Shown: positions 16,134 to 23,387 of the stretch, one piece after another
Numbering within the stretch: position 1 is the stretch's first letter
Layout of the letters: each line of letters begins with the position of its first letter
Origin: a virus
Reading direction: 5' to 3' (one strand)
Length of the DNA: 32,411 nt
IMG/VR virus record: IMGVR_UViG_3300049846_001447
Span: 1-32,411 of that record
Notes under the pieces: generated by a model
Told to the model about the DNA's origin: nothing
Databases searched by the model: none
Seen by the model: only the letters and a program-made list of their open reading frames with translations
Position numbers and translations under genes: made by a program

Positions 16134-18815
16134 ATGCCTGCACCAGTACTTCAGTTTAAGAGAGGTAATGCAGGGGTAGCAGGAACAGTACCTGCGCTCC
16201 GTCCAGGTGAACCAGCAATTTCATTAAACAACTTTGATTTCTTTATTGGTATTGATACCTCTGTAGCAAATAATAAATTCTTCGGTTCCCACCGTTACTG
16301 GGGAAGAGAAGATGGAACTAACTCACTTAAACTTAAGTTAGTTGATAAAAACGGAAGCAATTATGTTGCTATTAAATCACCAGATACTCTTGGTGGTATT
16401 GTAACTTATACACTCCCAGGAACTCAAGGTGGAAATCAAACCGTTCTTACTAATGATGGTAGCGGTAATCTTTCTTGGTCAAGTGGTTCATTAAACGCAG
16501 TATTTAGTGGTATCACTACAATTGGTGGTGATTTTCTTGATGTAAATGTAAATAGTGATTTTTCAGGAATTACGACATTCTCTAATACTACTGATAACAC
16601 TTTAGGAAATCCGGATACAGGTGCTGTTCAGATTGATGGTGGTCTTGGAGTTAATAAGAACGTAACTGTTGGTGCAGGTCTCTCTGTTGTAGGTGAGTCA
16701 TATTTTATTGGAACTGCTACTTTCTATGGTGGTCAACTCAATCTTGGTGATAGTGATACTGATAATATTAGTGTTGCTGGGGAATTTGTATCTAATCTTG
16801 TTCCTAATGCAACTAATACCTATGATTTAGGTCTTACTGGAAAGAGATGGAGAAATGGATTTTATAGTGGAAATGTTGATATTACTGGTAATCTGATTGT
16901 AGATGGAACTGCTACGATTGGTGGTGGTACTACAGTTATTCTTTATGGTCAAGATGTTTATATTCAAAACAAAGATATTATTCTTGGATATACTACAAGC
17001 ATAACTGGTGCCGATGCTTCAACTGATGATACTGCAAATCACGCTGGTGTTGCAATTGCATCAACAGTCGGAAGTCCATTAACTTCATTCGCTGCTTCTG
17101 GAATTAATACACTTCCAGATACTTATAAGCAGATGATGTGGTTCCACGCAGGAACTCTTGGATTTGGTACTGATGCATTTGCATTTAACTATGGTGTTGC
17201 AATCGGAACCACAACTATGGCGGATGGAGTTCGCCTTGCTGTTGGTACTGGAGTTACTGTTGGAGATACTTCAGTCAGTGCAACAAACTTCTATGGTAAT
17301 GCATCATCAGCAAATCAAGTTAAAACAGTTACTGCAAGTGACACCAATGCAACATATCATATAACTTTTGTTGATAGTCATAATGGTTCTGCAACCAATG
17401 AGACTGTTTATACTGATGATGGTATCTATTACAATCCAGGTGCTAATAAACTAACTACTCAACACGCAGAATTTACTGGAGATGTTGTTGTTTCCGGAAT
17501 TACATCCCTCGGAGGAAATGTAAATCTTGGTAATAGTGGTTCTGACCTCATTACTGTGGTTGGGGTAACAACATTTACGACATCAAATGTTTATATTAAC
17601 AATCAACTTTATGTTGGTGGTCTGCAGATAACTGGCGGTGCTTCTATTACCGGCGAAGATATTACTGCAAGGCATTTAAATCTTTCTGGTATTGCAACCG
17701 TTACAGGATTAATTGATGGCAATGGTGGGTTAGATATTACTGGACATTCTGAACTTGATGACGTAAATGTTTCAGGTGCAACTACTGTTACATCACTGAA
17801 TGCAACAGGAAATGTAACTCTTGGGGATACTTCTGGAGATACAATTACTGTTAAGGGAACAGCAACATTTGAGCAAACAATTGTTGGTACTGCAACTACT
17901 GCAAATCGTGCTGGATCAATTGATGTTGTAGGTGTAGCGACTAATCAAAACTACTATATTACTCTTGTTGATGGTTCTGGAAATGCAAAGGGAGTGGGTG
18001 TTGATGCAGAACTTCTTTATAATCCAAACACTAATACATTTACTGTTGGAACTGGTGTTGGTATAACTCAGTTCTCTTCATCAGTATCTATAGGAACCTC
18101 AACTTCTTCTGTTCCAACTTCATCTGCAGTTATTGATTATGTAAATGCTGCTGATATTGGAATAGCAGGTAATACTGGAACTGGAACTGTTAATACAACA
18201 CAAACTCTTACAGTTGCAGGAACTGCAAGTGAGATTGAAACTTCTGCTTCTGGACAAACAATCACCGTTGGTCTTCCTGATGCAGTTGTTGTTGGTACTT
18301 CTTTAAGTGCTCCAACACTTAGAGCTGGAACTATTCAATCATCAAACACTGGTGCGACTGCAATTACCATTACGGCAAATGATGTTACAATTGCTGATGA
18401 CTTAACGGTTGGCGGAAACCTCTATGTAAATGGTAACACCACACAGGTCAATACAACTGCAATGACAGTTGAAGACCGAACCATTGAACTTGGTGTTGTT
18501 GATGGTTCTGCACCTTCTACTACAACAACTTGGGATCTTGGAGTTCTATTCAATTATTATGATGGATCTGCGAAGAAATCGGCAGTTGTATGGGAGCAAG
18601 GTGATCAAAGATTTAAGTTAGCAGGTGTTCTTGGTGCTGATAGTAATGGAACAAACAATACTACACCACAACTGACGGTAACAACCTTTGCTCCTATTGA
18701 AGTTTCTGAACTTTGGATTAACAACACTTGCACTGGCGGTGCATCACAAGTCATTGCTTGTTCGGGTGCTGAGTTAGTTCTTCAAAATATCACGGTTGAC
18801 GCGGGCGTCTTTTAA
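16134..18815 (+). CDS. Fibre-like virion structural protein, 893 aa
   Basis: The N-terminus (MPAPVLQFKRGNAGVAGTVP, then LRPGEPAISLNNFDFFIGID) matches an attachment-type domain shared by several phage fibres, in which an 'RG..G..P.L..GE.A' motif precedes the shaft. The shaft consists of repeated 'GNVxLGxxxxDxITVxG' and 'TVGGNLYVNGNTTQVNTTAM' beta elements. Near residues 250-320 and 770-840 two related segments describe 'NKDIILGY' and 'DRTIELGV' strands, a possible internal duplication. The protein ends with a short Cys-containing beta segment (NNTCTGGASQVIACSG). A late box lies 26 nt upstream. There is no S74 tail here, unlike the fibres ending at 12419 and 22364. The exact virion position is unknown. 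Confidence 0.8.
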   Translation: MPAPVLQFKRGNAGVAGTVPALRPGEPAISLNNFDFFIGIDTSVANNKFFGSHRYWGREDGTNSLKLKLVDKNGSNYVAIKSPDTLGGIVTYTLPGTQGGNQTVLTNDGSGNLSWSSGSLNAVFSGITTIGGDFLDVNVNSDFSGITTFSNTTDNTLGNPDTGAVQIDGGLGVNKNVTVGAGLSVVGESYFIGTATFYGGQLNLGDSDTDNISVAGEFVSNLVPNATNTYDLGLTGKRWRNGFYSGNVDITGNLIVDGTATIGGGTTVILYGQDVYIQNKDIILGYTTSITGADASTDDTANHAGVAIASTVGSPLTSFAASGINTLPDTYKQMMWFHAGTLGFGTDAFAFNYGVAIGTTTMADGVRLAVGTGVTVGDTSVSATNFYGNASSANQVKTVTASDTNATYHITFVDSHNGSATNETVYTDDGIYYNPGANKLTTQHAEFTGDVVVSGITSLGGNVNLGNSGSDLITVVGVTTFTTSNVYINNQLYVGGLQITGGASITGEDITARHLNLSGIATVTGLIDGNGGLDITGHSELDDVNVSGATTVTSLNATGNVTLGDTSGDTITVKGTATFEQTIVGTATTANRAGSIDVVGVATNQNYYITLVDGSGNAKGVGVDAELLYNPNTNTFTVGTGVGITQFSSSVSIGTSTSSVPTSSAVIDYVNAADIGIAGNTGTGTVNTTQTLTVAGTASEIETSASGQTITVGLPDAVVVGTSLSAPTLRAGTIQSSNTGATAITITANDVTIADDLTVGGNLYVNGNTTQVNTTAMTVEDRTIELGVVDGSAPSTTTTWDLGVLFNYYDGSAKKSAVVWEQGDQRFKLAGVLGADSNGTNNTTPQLTVTTFAPIEVSELWINNTCTGGASQVIACSGAELVLQNITVDAGVF

Positions 18816-18832
18816 TAACTAAATCATAAGTT

Positions 18833-18840
18833 CTAAATAA
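18833..18840 (+). promoter_or_regulatory. Late promoter box overlapping a terminator arm
   Basis: CTAAATAA ends 28 nt before ATG 18869. Its last two bases are the first two of the terminator stem, so a transcript starting here would lack most of the left arm. Confidence 0.5.
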
Positions 18841-18868
18841 GAGGAGTTTAACACACTCCTCTTTTTTT
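18839..18868 (+). terminator. Terminator whose T-run abuts a start codon
   Basis: AAGAGGAGT (18839-18847) pairs over 9 bp with ACTCCTCTT (18855-18863) around a 7-nt loop, and seven T follow to 18868. ATG 18869 follows at once. Confidence 0.8.
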
Positions 18869-19057
18869 ATGTCTGAAGATGACCTGAAAGCAGTTCTCGC
18901 AAAGTACCAACAAAAAGCATTTGAGTTATTCAATCAAAACATTGTATTAGAAACTCAAGTAGAAAAACTTAATGCAACTGTAAGTTCTTTAAGTGCTGAA
19001 CTTGAAAAGTTACGAAAACCAAAAAGAGGGTCAAAGGTAGAAGAAGACTTTCAATAA
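18869..19057 (+). CDS. Small coiled-coil protein, 62 aa
   Basis: The product starts MSEDDLKAVLAKYQQKAFEL and its residues 15-50 show heptad-like spacing of Leu, Val and Phe (LFNQNIVLETQVEKLNATV, then SLSAELEKL), a likely coiled coil. The C-terminus is basic then acidic. I recall similar small proteins beside fibre genes in cyanophages. The start codon directly follows a terminator T-run, and no Shine-Dalgarno sequence lies at the normal distance; the only GAGGAG is inside the hairpin arm, 22 nt away. The role is unknown; a fibre chaperone or trimerisation factor is a guess. Confidence 0.72.
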   Translation: MSEDDLKAVLAKYQQKAFELFNQNIVLETQVEKLNATVSSLSAELEKLRKPKRGSKVEEDFQ

Positions 19058-19060
19058 ATA
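19053..19060 (+). promoter_or_regulatory. Late promoter box overlapping a stop codon
   Basis: AATAAATA includes the TAA stop of the coiled-coil gene. It lies 52 nt before ATG 19113, further than usual, because a palindrome sits in between. Confidence 0.45.
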
Positions 19061-19064
19061 ATAA

Positions 19065-19084
19065 AAACTCTTATATAAGAGTTT
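19065..19084. terminator. Perfect 20-nt palindrome, possible weak terminator
   Basis: AAACTCTTATATAAGAGTTT is a perfect inverted repeat, able to form an 8-bp stem with a 4-nt loop. Only TTTC follows, so it may be a weak or bidirectional terminator, a processing site or a protein-binding site. Confidence 0.5.
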
Positions 19085-19112
19085 CTAAGGTTCCTACCAC
19101 CGATGAGGTTGA

Positions 19113-22100
19113 ATGAATACCAATCCGATCATTCGTGTAAAGAGATCTCTTGTTCAGGGAAAAGTACCAACTGTTGAACAGTTAGGTCTTGGAGAGATAG
19201 CTATTAACCATTATGATGCAAAAGTATTCATTCGTCAAGATACTCTTGGCGTAGGAATTGGTACAACAGTAGTTCAGATTGGTGTTCAAGGAGTTCAAGG
19301 AACTCAAGGTTTAAGTAATCAAGGTGTTCAAGGTTCTGTAGGAATTCAAGGAAGTTCAGGTGCTCAAGGTGATGTAGGTTCTCAAGGAACTTCAGGAGCA
19401 CAAGGAACTTCAGGGATTCAAGGTGATGTAGGTTCTCAAGGAACTTCAGGAGCACAGGGTACATCAGGAATTCAAGGTGATGTAGGTTCTCAAGGAACTT
19501 CAGGAGCACAGGGTACATCAGGAATTCAAGGTGATGTAGGTTCTCAAGGAGCATCAGGAATTCAAGGTGATATTGGATCTCAAGGTTCTATAGGAGCACA
19601 AGGAGCATCAGGAGCACAAGGAACATCGGGGATTCAAGGTTCTATAGGAGCACAAGGAACTTCAGGAATTCAAGGTGATGTAGGTTCTCAAGGAGCATCA
19701 GGAGCACAAGGAACATCGGGGATTCAAGGTTCTATAGGAGCACAAGGAACTTCAGGTATCCAAGGTGATATTGGATCTCAAGGTTCTATAGGAGCACAAG
19801 GAACTTCAGGTATCCAAGGTGATGTAGGTTCTCAGGGCACATTTGGAACTCAAGGAACGCAAGGAGTTCAAGGAACCGTAGGTATTCAAGGAAACATAGG
19901 TTCTCAAGGTGTTACCGGATCTTTTGGGGGCGCTGCTTTTGATTATACTTTTGATAGTTCCACTGCTGATAGTGATCCGACACAAGGTAAGTTAAGACTT
20001 AATCAAACTGGAATTACTACTGCAACTTATCTTTATATTCATAATGATGACGATAATCTTGTAGATATCACAAGTTTCCTTCAGACCATTGATGACTCAA
20101 CATCTAACATCAAAGGACACTTTACTATTTCTCAAAAGGGTAATCAAGCAAATTTTGGTCTATTTTCAATAGTAGGATTACACACAGAATATACCAATTA
20201 CTTTGCAGTTCCTATTGCATATGTTTCTGGTATTACTACATCATTTGCTAATAATCTTGATATTATTATCACATTCGCAAGAACTGGTGACAAAGGAGAT
20301 ACTGGATTGCAGGGTACTCAAGGAACTATTGGAATTCAAGGTTCATCAGGTGCTCAAGGTACATCAGGTATTCAAGGTGATGTAGGTTCTCAAGGAACTT
20401 CAGGTGCTCAAGGTACATCAGGTATTCAAGGTGATGTAGGTTCTCAAGGAACTTCAGGTATTCAAGGTGCATCTGGTATTCAAGGTTCTTCAGGTATTCA
20501 AGGTTCATCAGGAGCACAGGGTACATCAGGTATTCAAGGTGATGTAGGTTCTCAAGGAACTTCAGGTGCTCAAGGTACATCAGGTATTCAAGGTGATGTA
20601 GGTTCTCAAGGAACTTCAGGTGCTCAAGGTACATCAGCAGCAACTGCAATCACAAATAATACAGACAACTATGTAGTTACTGCAACTGGAAATGGTTCAA
20701 CACCGTTTAATGGTGAAGCAAACTTCACCTTTGATGGGTCAACTGCAAAAGCACCACTTCTTGAATCAACACAATCATCCGGTGATGAGGGTGGAGAACT
20801 AAAATTTAATAAACCAGCAACAAATACCACAATAAACAGTGGTATTGCAATCGATGTTTATCAGGATAAGATTAGATTATTTGAAACCGGTGGAACAAAC
20901 AGAGGTGGTTATTGGGATGTAACTGCATTAGGTGCTGGTGTAACAACTAATTTATTATCTGCAGGAAGCGGTGCTCAAGGAACTTCAGGTTCTCAGGGCA
21001 CTCAAGGTTCTTCTGGGGCACAAGGTGCTGGTGGTGCTCAAGGAACTTCAGGAGCACAGGGAACTTCAGGTGCTCAAGGTACATCAGGAATTCAAGGTGA
21101 TATAGGTGCTCAAGGTACTACAGGCGCTCAAGGTACATCAGGAATTCAAGGTGATATAGGTTCTCAAGGAACTTCAGGAGCACAGGGAACTTCAGGTGCT
21201 CAAGGTACATCAGGAATTCAAGGTGATATAGGTGCTCAAGGTACTACAGGTGCTCAAGGTACTACAGGTGCTCAAGGTACATCAGGAATTCAAGGTGATA
21301 TAGGTTCTCAAGGAACTTCAGGAGCACAGGGAACTTCAGGAGCACAAGGTACTACAGGATCATCTGGAAGTGTTGGTGGAGTTCCTTATACATTCAGTAC
21401 TGATACAAGTTTTGGTGATCCCGGAAATGGTTATCTTAAATATGATAATGCTACAATTGGTTCTGTAACAACAATTCTTATTGATAATAACGATGCAAAC
21501 TCAAACGTTCAAACAACTTGGTATGATACTTGGGATAATAGCACAAATCCAAACCAATATGGATATTTAATTATTCGAGGTGCAGATCCTAATAGCACTA
21601 CAGTTAATGTTTGGAGTATTACTAATCTTGTTGCCAATGAAGGTGGATATTATTCAATTCCTGTTGCACACATTTCTGGTTCATTACCCACTAATAACCA
21701 GCCAGTTGTTGTCGAATTTTCAAGAACTGGTAATATAGGTGCTCAAGGTGCATCAGGTGCTCAAGGTGCTGGTGGTGCTCAAGGTGCATCAGGTGCTCAA
21801 GGTGCTGGTGGTGCTCAAGGTTCTGCAGGAGCACAAGGTGCTGGTGGTGCTCAAGGTTCTGCAGGAGCACAAGGTGCTGGTGGTGCTCAAGGTTCTGCAG
21901 GTTCTGCAGGACCATCAACTGCAATTAATGCGACTGCAGTAACAACTAACGCAACTTTTTATCCAGTATTTGTTGCTGCTGCAGGATCTAACCAAACTCC
22001 TTCCGTAAGAACGACAGCAACGGCATTTAGTTTTAATGCTTCTTCTGGAGATCTTTCAGTTGGTGGAAACGTTACTGCGTATTCTGATAAATCATTAAAA

Positions 22101-22364
22101 GAAAACATCAAAACAATAGACAATGCTGTAGATAAACTGATGAAACTTCGTGGAGTTGAATTTGATAGAATAGATATCGAAGGAAATCCTCATCAAATTG
22201 GAGTCATTGCACAAGAAATTGAAGAGATTATACCTGAAGTTGTTATTACTGACAAAGATGGACTTAAATCAGTTGCTTATGGAAATTTAATTGGTCTAAT
22301 CATAGAAGCATTTAAAGAACAACAAGATCAAATAAACATATTAAAGAAAAAACTTATTGAATAA
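19113..22364 (+). CDS. Collagen-like fibre with S74 chaperone tail, 1083 aa
   Basis: Four blocks of G-X-Y repeats (about residues 57-269, 392-508, 620-755 and 873-933) use triplets such as GAQ, GTS, GIQ, GDV and GSQ, almost without proline. Between blocks 1 and 2 (270-391) and between blocks 3 and 4 (756-872) lies the same type of globular beta domain, with shared segments 'YxVPVAxISG' and 'FxRTGxxG'. A third, different domain lies at about 509-619. Residues 1-56 are an attachment-like head (PIIRVKRSLVQGKVP, then LGLGEIAINHYDAKVFIRQD). The C-terminus is an S74 intramolecular chaperone: SDKSLKENI with S991 and K996, then GVIAQEIEEIIPEVV and a terminal coil. Cleavage before S991 would release a tail of 93 residues. 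A ribosome binding site TGAGGT (19104-19109) supports the start. Confidence 0.9.
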   Translation: MNTNPIIRVKRSLVQGKVPTVEQLGLGEIAINHYDAKVFIRQDTLGVGIGTTVVQIGVQGVQGTQGLSNQGVQGSVGIQGSSGAQGDVGSQGTSGAQGTSGIQGDVGSQGTSGAQGTSGIQGDVGSQGTSGAQGTSGIQGDVGSQGASGIQGDIGSQGSIGAQGASGAQGTSGIQGSIGAQGTSGIQGDVGSQGASGAQGTSGIQGSIGAQGTSGIQGDIGSQGSIGAQGTSGIQGDVGSQGTFGTQGTQGVQGTVGIQGNIGSQGVTGSFGGAAFDYTFDSSTADSDPTQGKLRLNQTGITTATYLYIHNDDDNLVDITSFLQTIDDSTSNIKGHFTISQKGNQANFGLFSIVGLHTEYTNYFAVPIAYVSGITTSFANNLDIIITFARTGDKGDTGLQGTQGTIGIQGSSGAQGTSGIQGDVGSQGTSGAQGTSGIQGDVGSQGTSGIQGASGIQGSSGIQGSSGAQGTSGIQGDVGSQGTSGAQGTSGIQGDVGSQGTSGAQGTSAATAITNNTDNYVVTATGNGSTPFNGEANFTFDGSTAKAPLLESTQSSGDEGGELKFNKPATNTTINSGIAIDVYQDKIRLFETGGTNRGGYWDVTALGAGVTTNLLSAGSGAQGTSGSQGTQGSSGAQGAGGAQGTSGAQGTSGAQGTSGIQGDIGAQGTTGAQGTSGIQGDIGSQGTSGAQGTSGAQGTSGIQGDIGAQGTTGAQGTTGAQGTSGIQGDIGSQGTSGAQGTSGAQGTTGSSGSVGGVPYTFSTDTSFGDPGNGYLKYDNATIGSVTTILIDNNDANSNVQTTWYDTWDNSTNPNQYGYLIIRGADPNSTTVNVWSITNLVANEGGYYSIPVAHISGSLPTNNQPVVVEFSRTGNIGAQGASGAQGAGGAQGASGAQGAGGAQGSAGAQGAGGAQGSAGAQGAGGAQGSAGSAGPSTAINATAVTTNATFYPVFVAAAGSNQTPSVRTTATAFSFNASSGDLSVGGNVTAYSDKSLKENIKTIDNAVDKLMKLRGVEFDRIDIEGNPHQIGVIAQEIEEIIPEVVITDKDGLKSVAYGNLIGLIIEAFKEQQDQINILKKKLIE
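19281..19920 (+). repeat. Collagen-like repeat block 1
   Basis: The block is in-frame G-X-Y triplets, with higher-order units of 36-54 bp such as GDVGSQGTSGAQGTSGIQ. Copies are nearly identical in DNA, so slippage and recombination are expected. Confidence 0.9.
20286..20637 (+). repeat. Collagen-like repeat block 2
   Basis: This is a second G-X-Y block starting GDKGDTGLQGTQ and sharing the GDVGSQGTSGAQGTSGIQ unit of block 1. Confidence 0.88.
20970..21378 (+). repeat. Collagen-like repeat block 3
   Basis: This third G-X-Y block uses GDIGAQGTTGAQGTSG units and repeated 'GCTCAAGGTACTACAGGT' DNA. Confidence 0.88.
21729..21914 (+). repeat. Collagen-like repeat block 4
   Basis: This last, shortest block is made of GAQGAGGAQGSAG units, simpler in composition than the others. 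It directly precedes the S74-bearing C-terminal region. Confidence 0.88.
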
Positions 22365-22390
22365 TTTTAAAAACCAATATAGAATAATTC

Positions 22391-22398
22391 AATAAATA
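22391..22398 (+). promoter_or_regulatory. Late promoter box
   Basis: AATAAATA lies 23 nt before ATG 22422, the usual spacing, which places the glycan-editing pair under late control. Confidence 0.6.
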
Positions 22399-22421
22399 AT
22401 CACAGATTACATTATTGCTGA

Positions 22422-23387
22422 ATGAACTTTGTAAAATTTGCCCTTGAAAATGGCGGTGCAATTAAACCTTTACTCATTCCAGAAGAGCATACGAATGGTA
22501 CGGGTCTATGTAATCCATCAGTTTTTGTAGAGAACGGAAAGATATTAGTTAATCTTCGTCATATTCAATATACGCTTTATCATTCAGAGTTAAACAAATT
22601 TGAGCACCAATATGGTCCATTAGTTTATCTCAACCCAGAGAATGACATTACACTCACAACAACTAACTTTATCTGTGAGTTGAATGAGAGTCTAGATATT
22701 TCTCATTGGTCTAAAGTGGATACTTCTGCTTTTGATAAGAAACCTCTATGGGAATTTGTTGGACTTGAAGATGCTAGATTAGTCAAATGGAATGATAAGT
22801 TCTATCTTACTGGTGTTCGTAGAGATTTGGATACGATTGGTACAGGAAGAATGGAACTTTCTGAACTTGAATTTGCAGAGAATTCAGTCAAAGAAGTTTC
22901 AAGATTTCGTATTCCCGGACCACCACCAGATAATGAATATTGCAATAAAAACTGGATGCCTGTTCTAGACCAACCATTTCATTTTGTAAAATGGACCAAC
23001 GGAACTGAAATAGTCAAAACAATTCCAGAAGAGAATCGTACAGAAACTGTAGTTCTAAAGGATTGGGTTCAAGCACCAAAAGATTTAAGAGGTGGTTCTC
23101 AAGTTCTACCATATAAAAATGGTTATCTAGCAATCAATCACGAGACTGATTTGTTTAAATCAGAAGCAGGAAGAAAGAACGCAACATATCGCCATAAGTT
23201 TACATATTGGGATAAGGATTGGAATATTCAGAAGTTTTCTCCTGTGTTCTCATTCCTAGAAAATCAAATTGAATTTTGCTGTGGTATGGCAAAGTATCAA
23301 GATGATTATCTACTCACGTTTGGTGTTCAAGATAACGCAGCATATATTTTAAGAGTTCCTGGTAATTTGTTGGAGGAGTTTGTATGA
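22422..23387 (+). CDS. GH130/GH43-like five-bladed beta-propeller protein, 321 aa
   Basis: The motifs N31-P32-S33 (CNPSVFVENGKILVNLRH), E116-D117-A118-R119 (GLEDARLVKWNDKFYLTG) and a late GMAKYQDDYLLTFGVQDNAA strand fit the repeated blades of GH130-type mannoside phosphorylases and related propeller glycosidases. The NWMPV and LRGGSQVLPY segments occupy places typical of the central blades. The length, 321 aa, is normal for one propeller domain. There is no signal peptide, so it acts in the cytoplasm. Its stop overlaps the start of the glycosyltransferase fusion (ATGA), so the two are made together. It may cleave, phosphorolyse or only bind a glycan; catalytic residues are not proven. The propeller call is moderately firm, the family assignment less so. 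Confidence 0.7.
   Translation: MNFVKFALENGGAIKPLLIPEEHTNGTGLCNPSVFVENGKILVNLRHIQYTLYHSELNKFEHQYGPLVYLNPENDITLTTTNFICELNESLDISHWSKVDTSAFDKKPLWEFVGLEDARLVKWNDKFYLTGVRRDLDTIGTGRMELSELEFAENSVKEVSRFRIPGPPPDNEYCNKNWMPVLDQPFHFVKWTNGTEIVKTIPEENRTETVVLKDWVQAPKDLRGGSQVLPYKNGYLAINHETDLFKSEAGRKNATYRHKFTYWDKDWNIQKFSPVFSFLENQIEFCCGMAKYQDDYLLTFGVQDNAAYILRVPGNLLEEFV

Noticed and set aside
19281-21914. CRISPR-like periodic repeats
   Set aside because: The repeats are in-frame G-X-Y codons with no unique spacers, inside one long gene.
19228-21942. Several long open frames on the minus strand and in other plus frames across the collagen repeats (Leu/His-rich products)
   Set aside because: They arise because an 18-nt periodic repeat has no stop codon in several frames. 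The products are simple Leu-His-Glu repeats without ribosome binding sites.
19113-22364. Prolyl hydroxylation of the collagen-like fibre by the nearby 2OG enzymes
   Set aside because: The G-X-Y blocks contain almost no proline, so the classic reaction has no substrate there.
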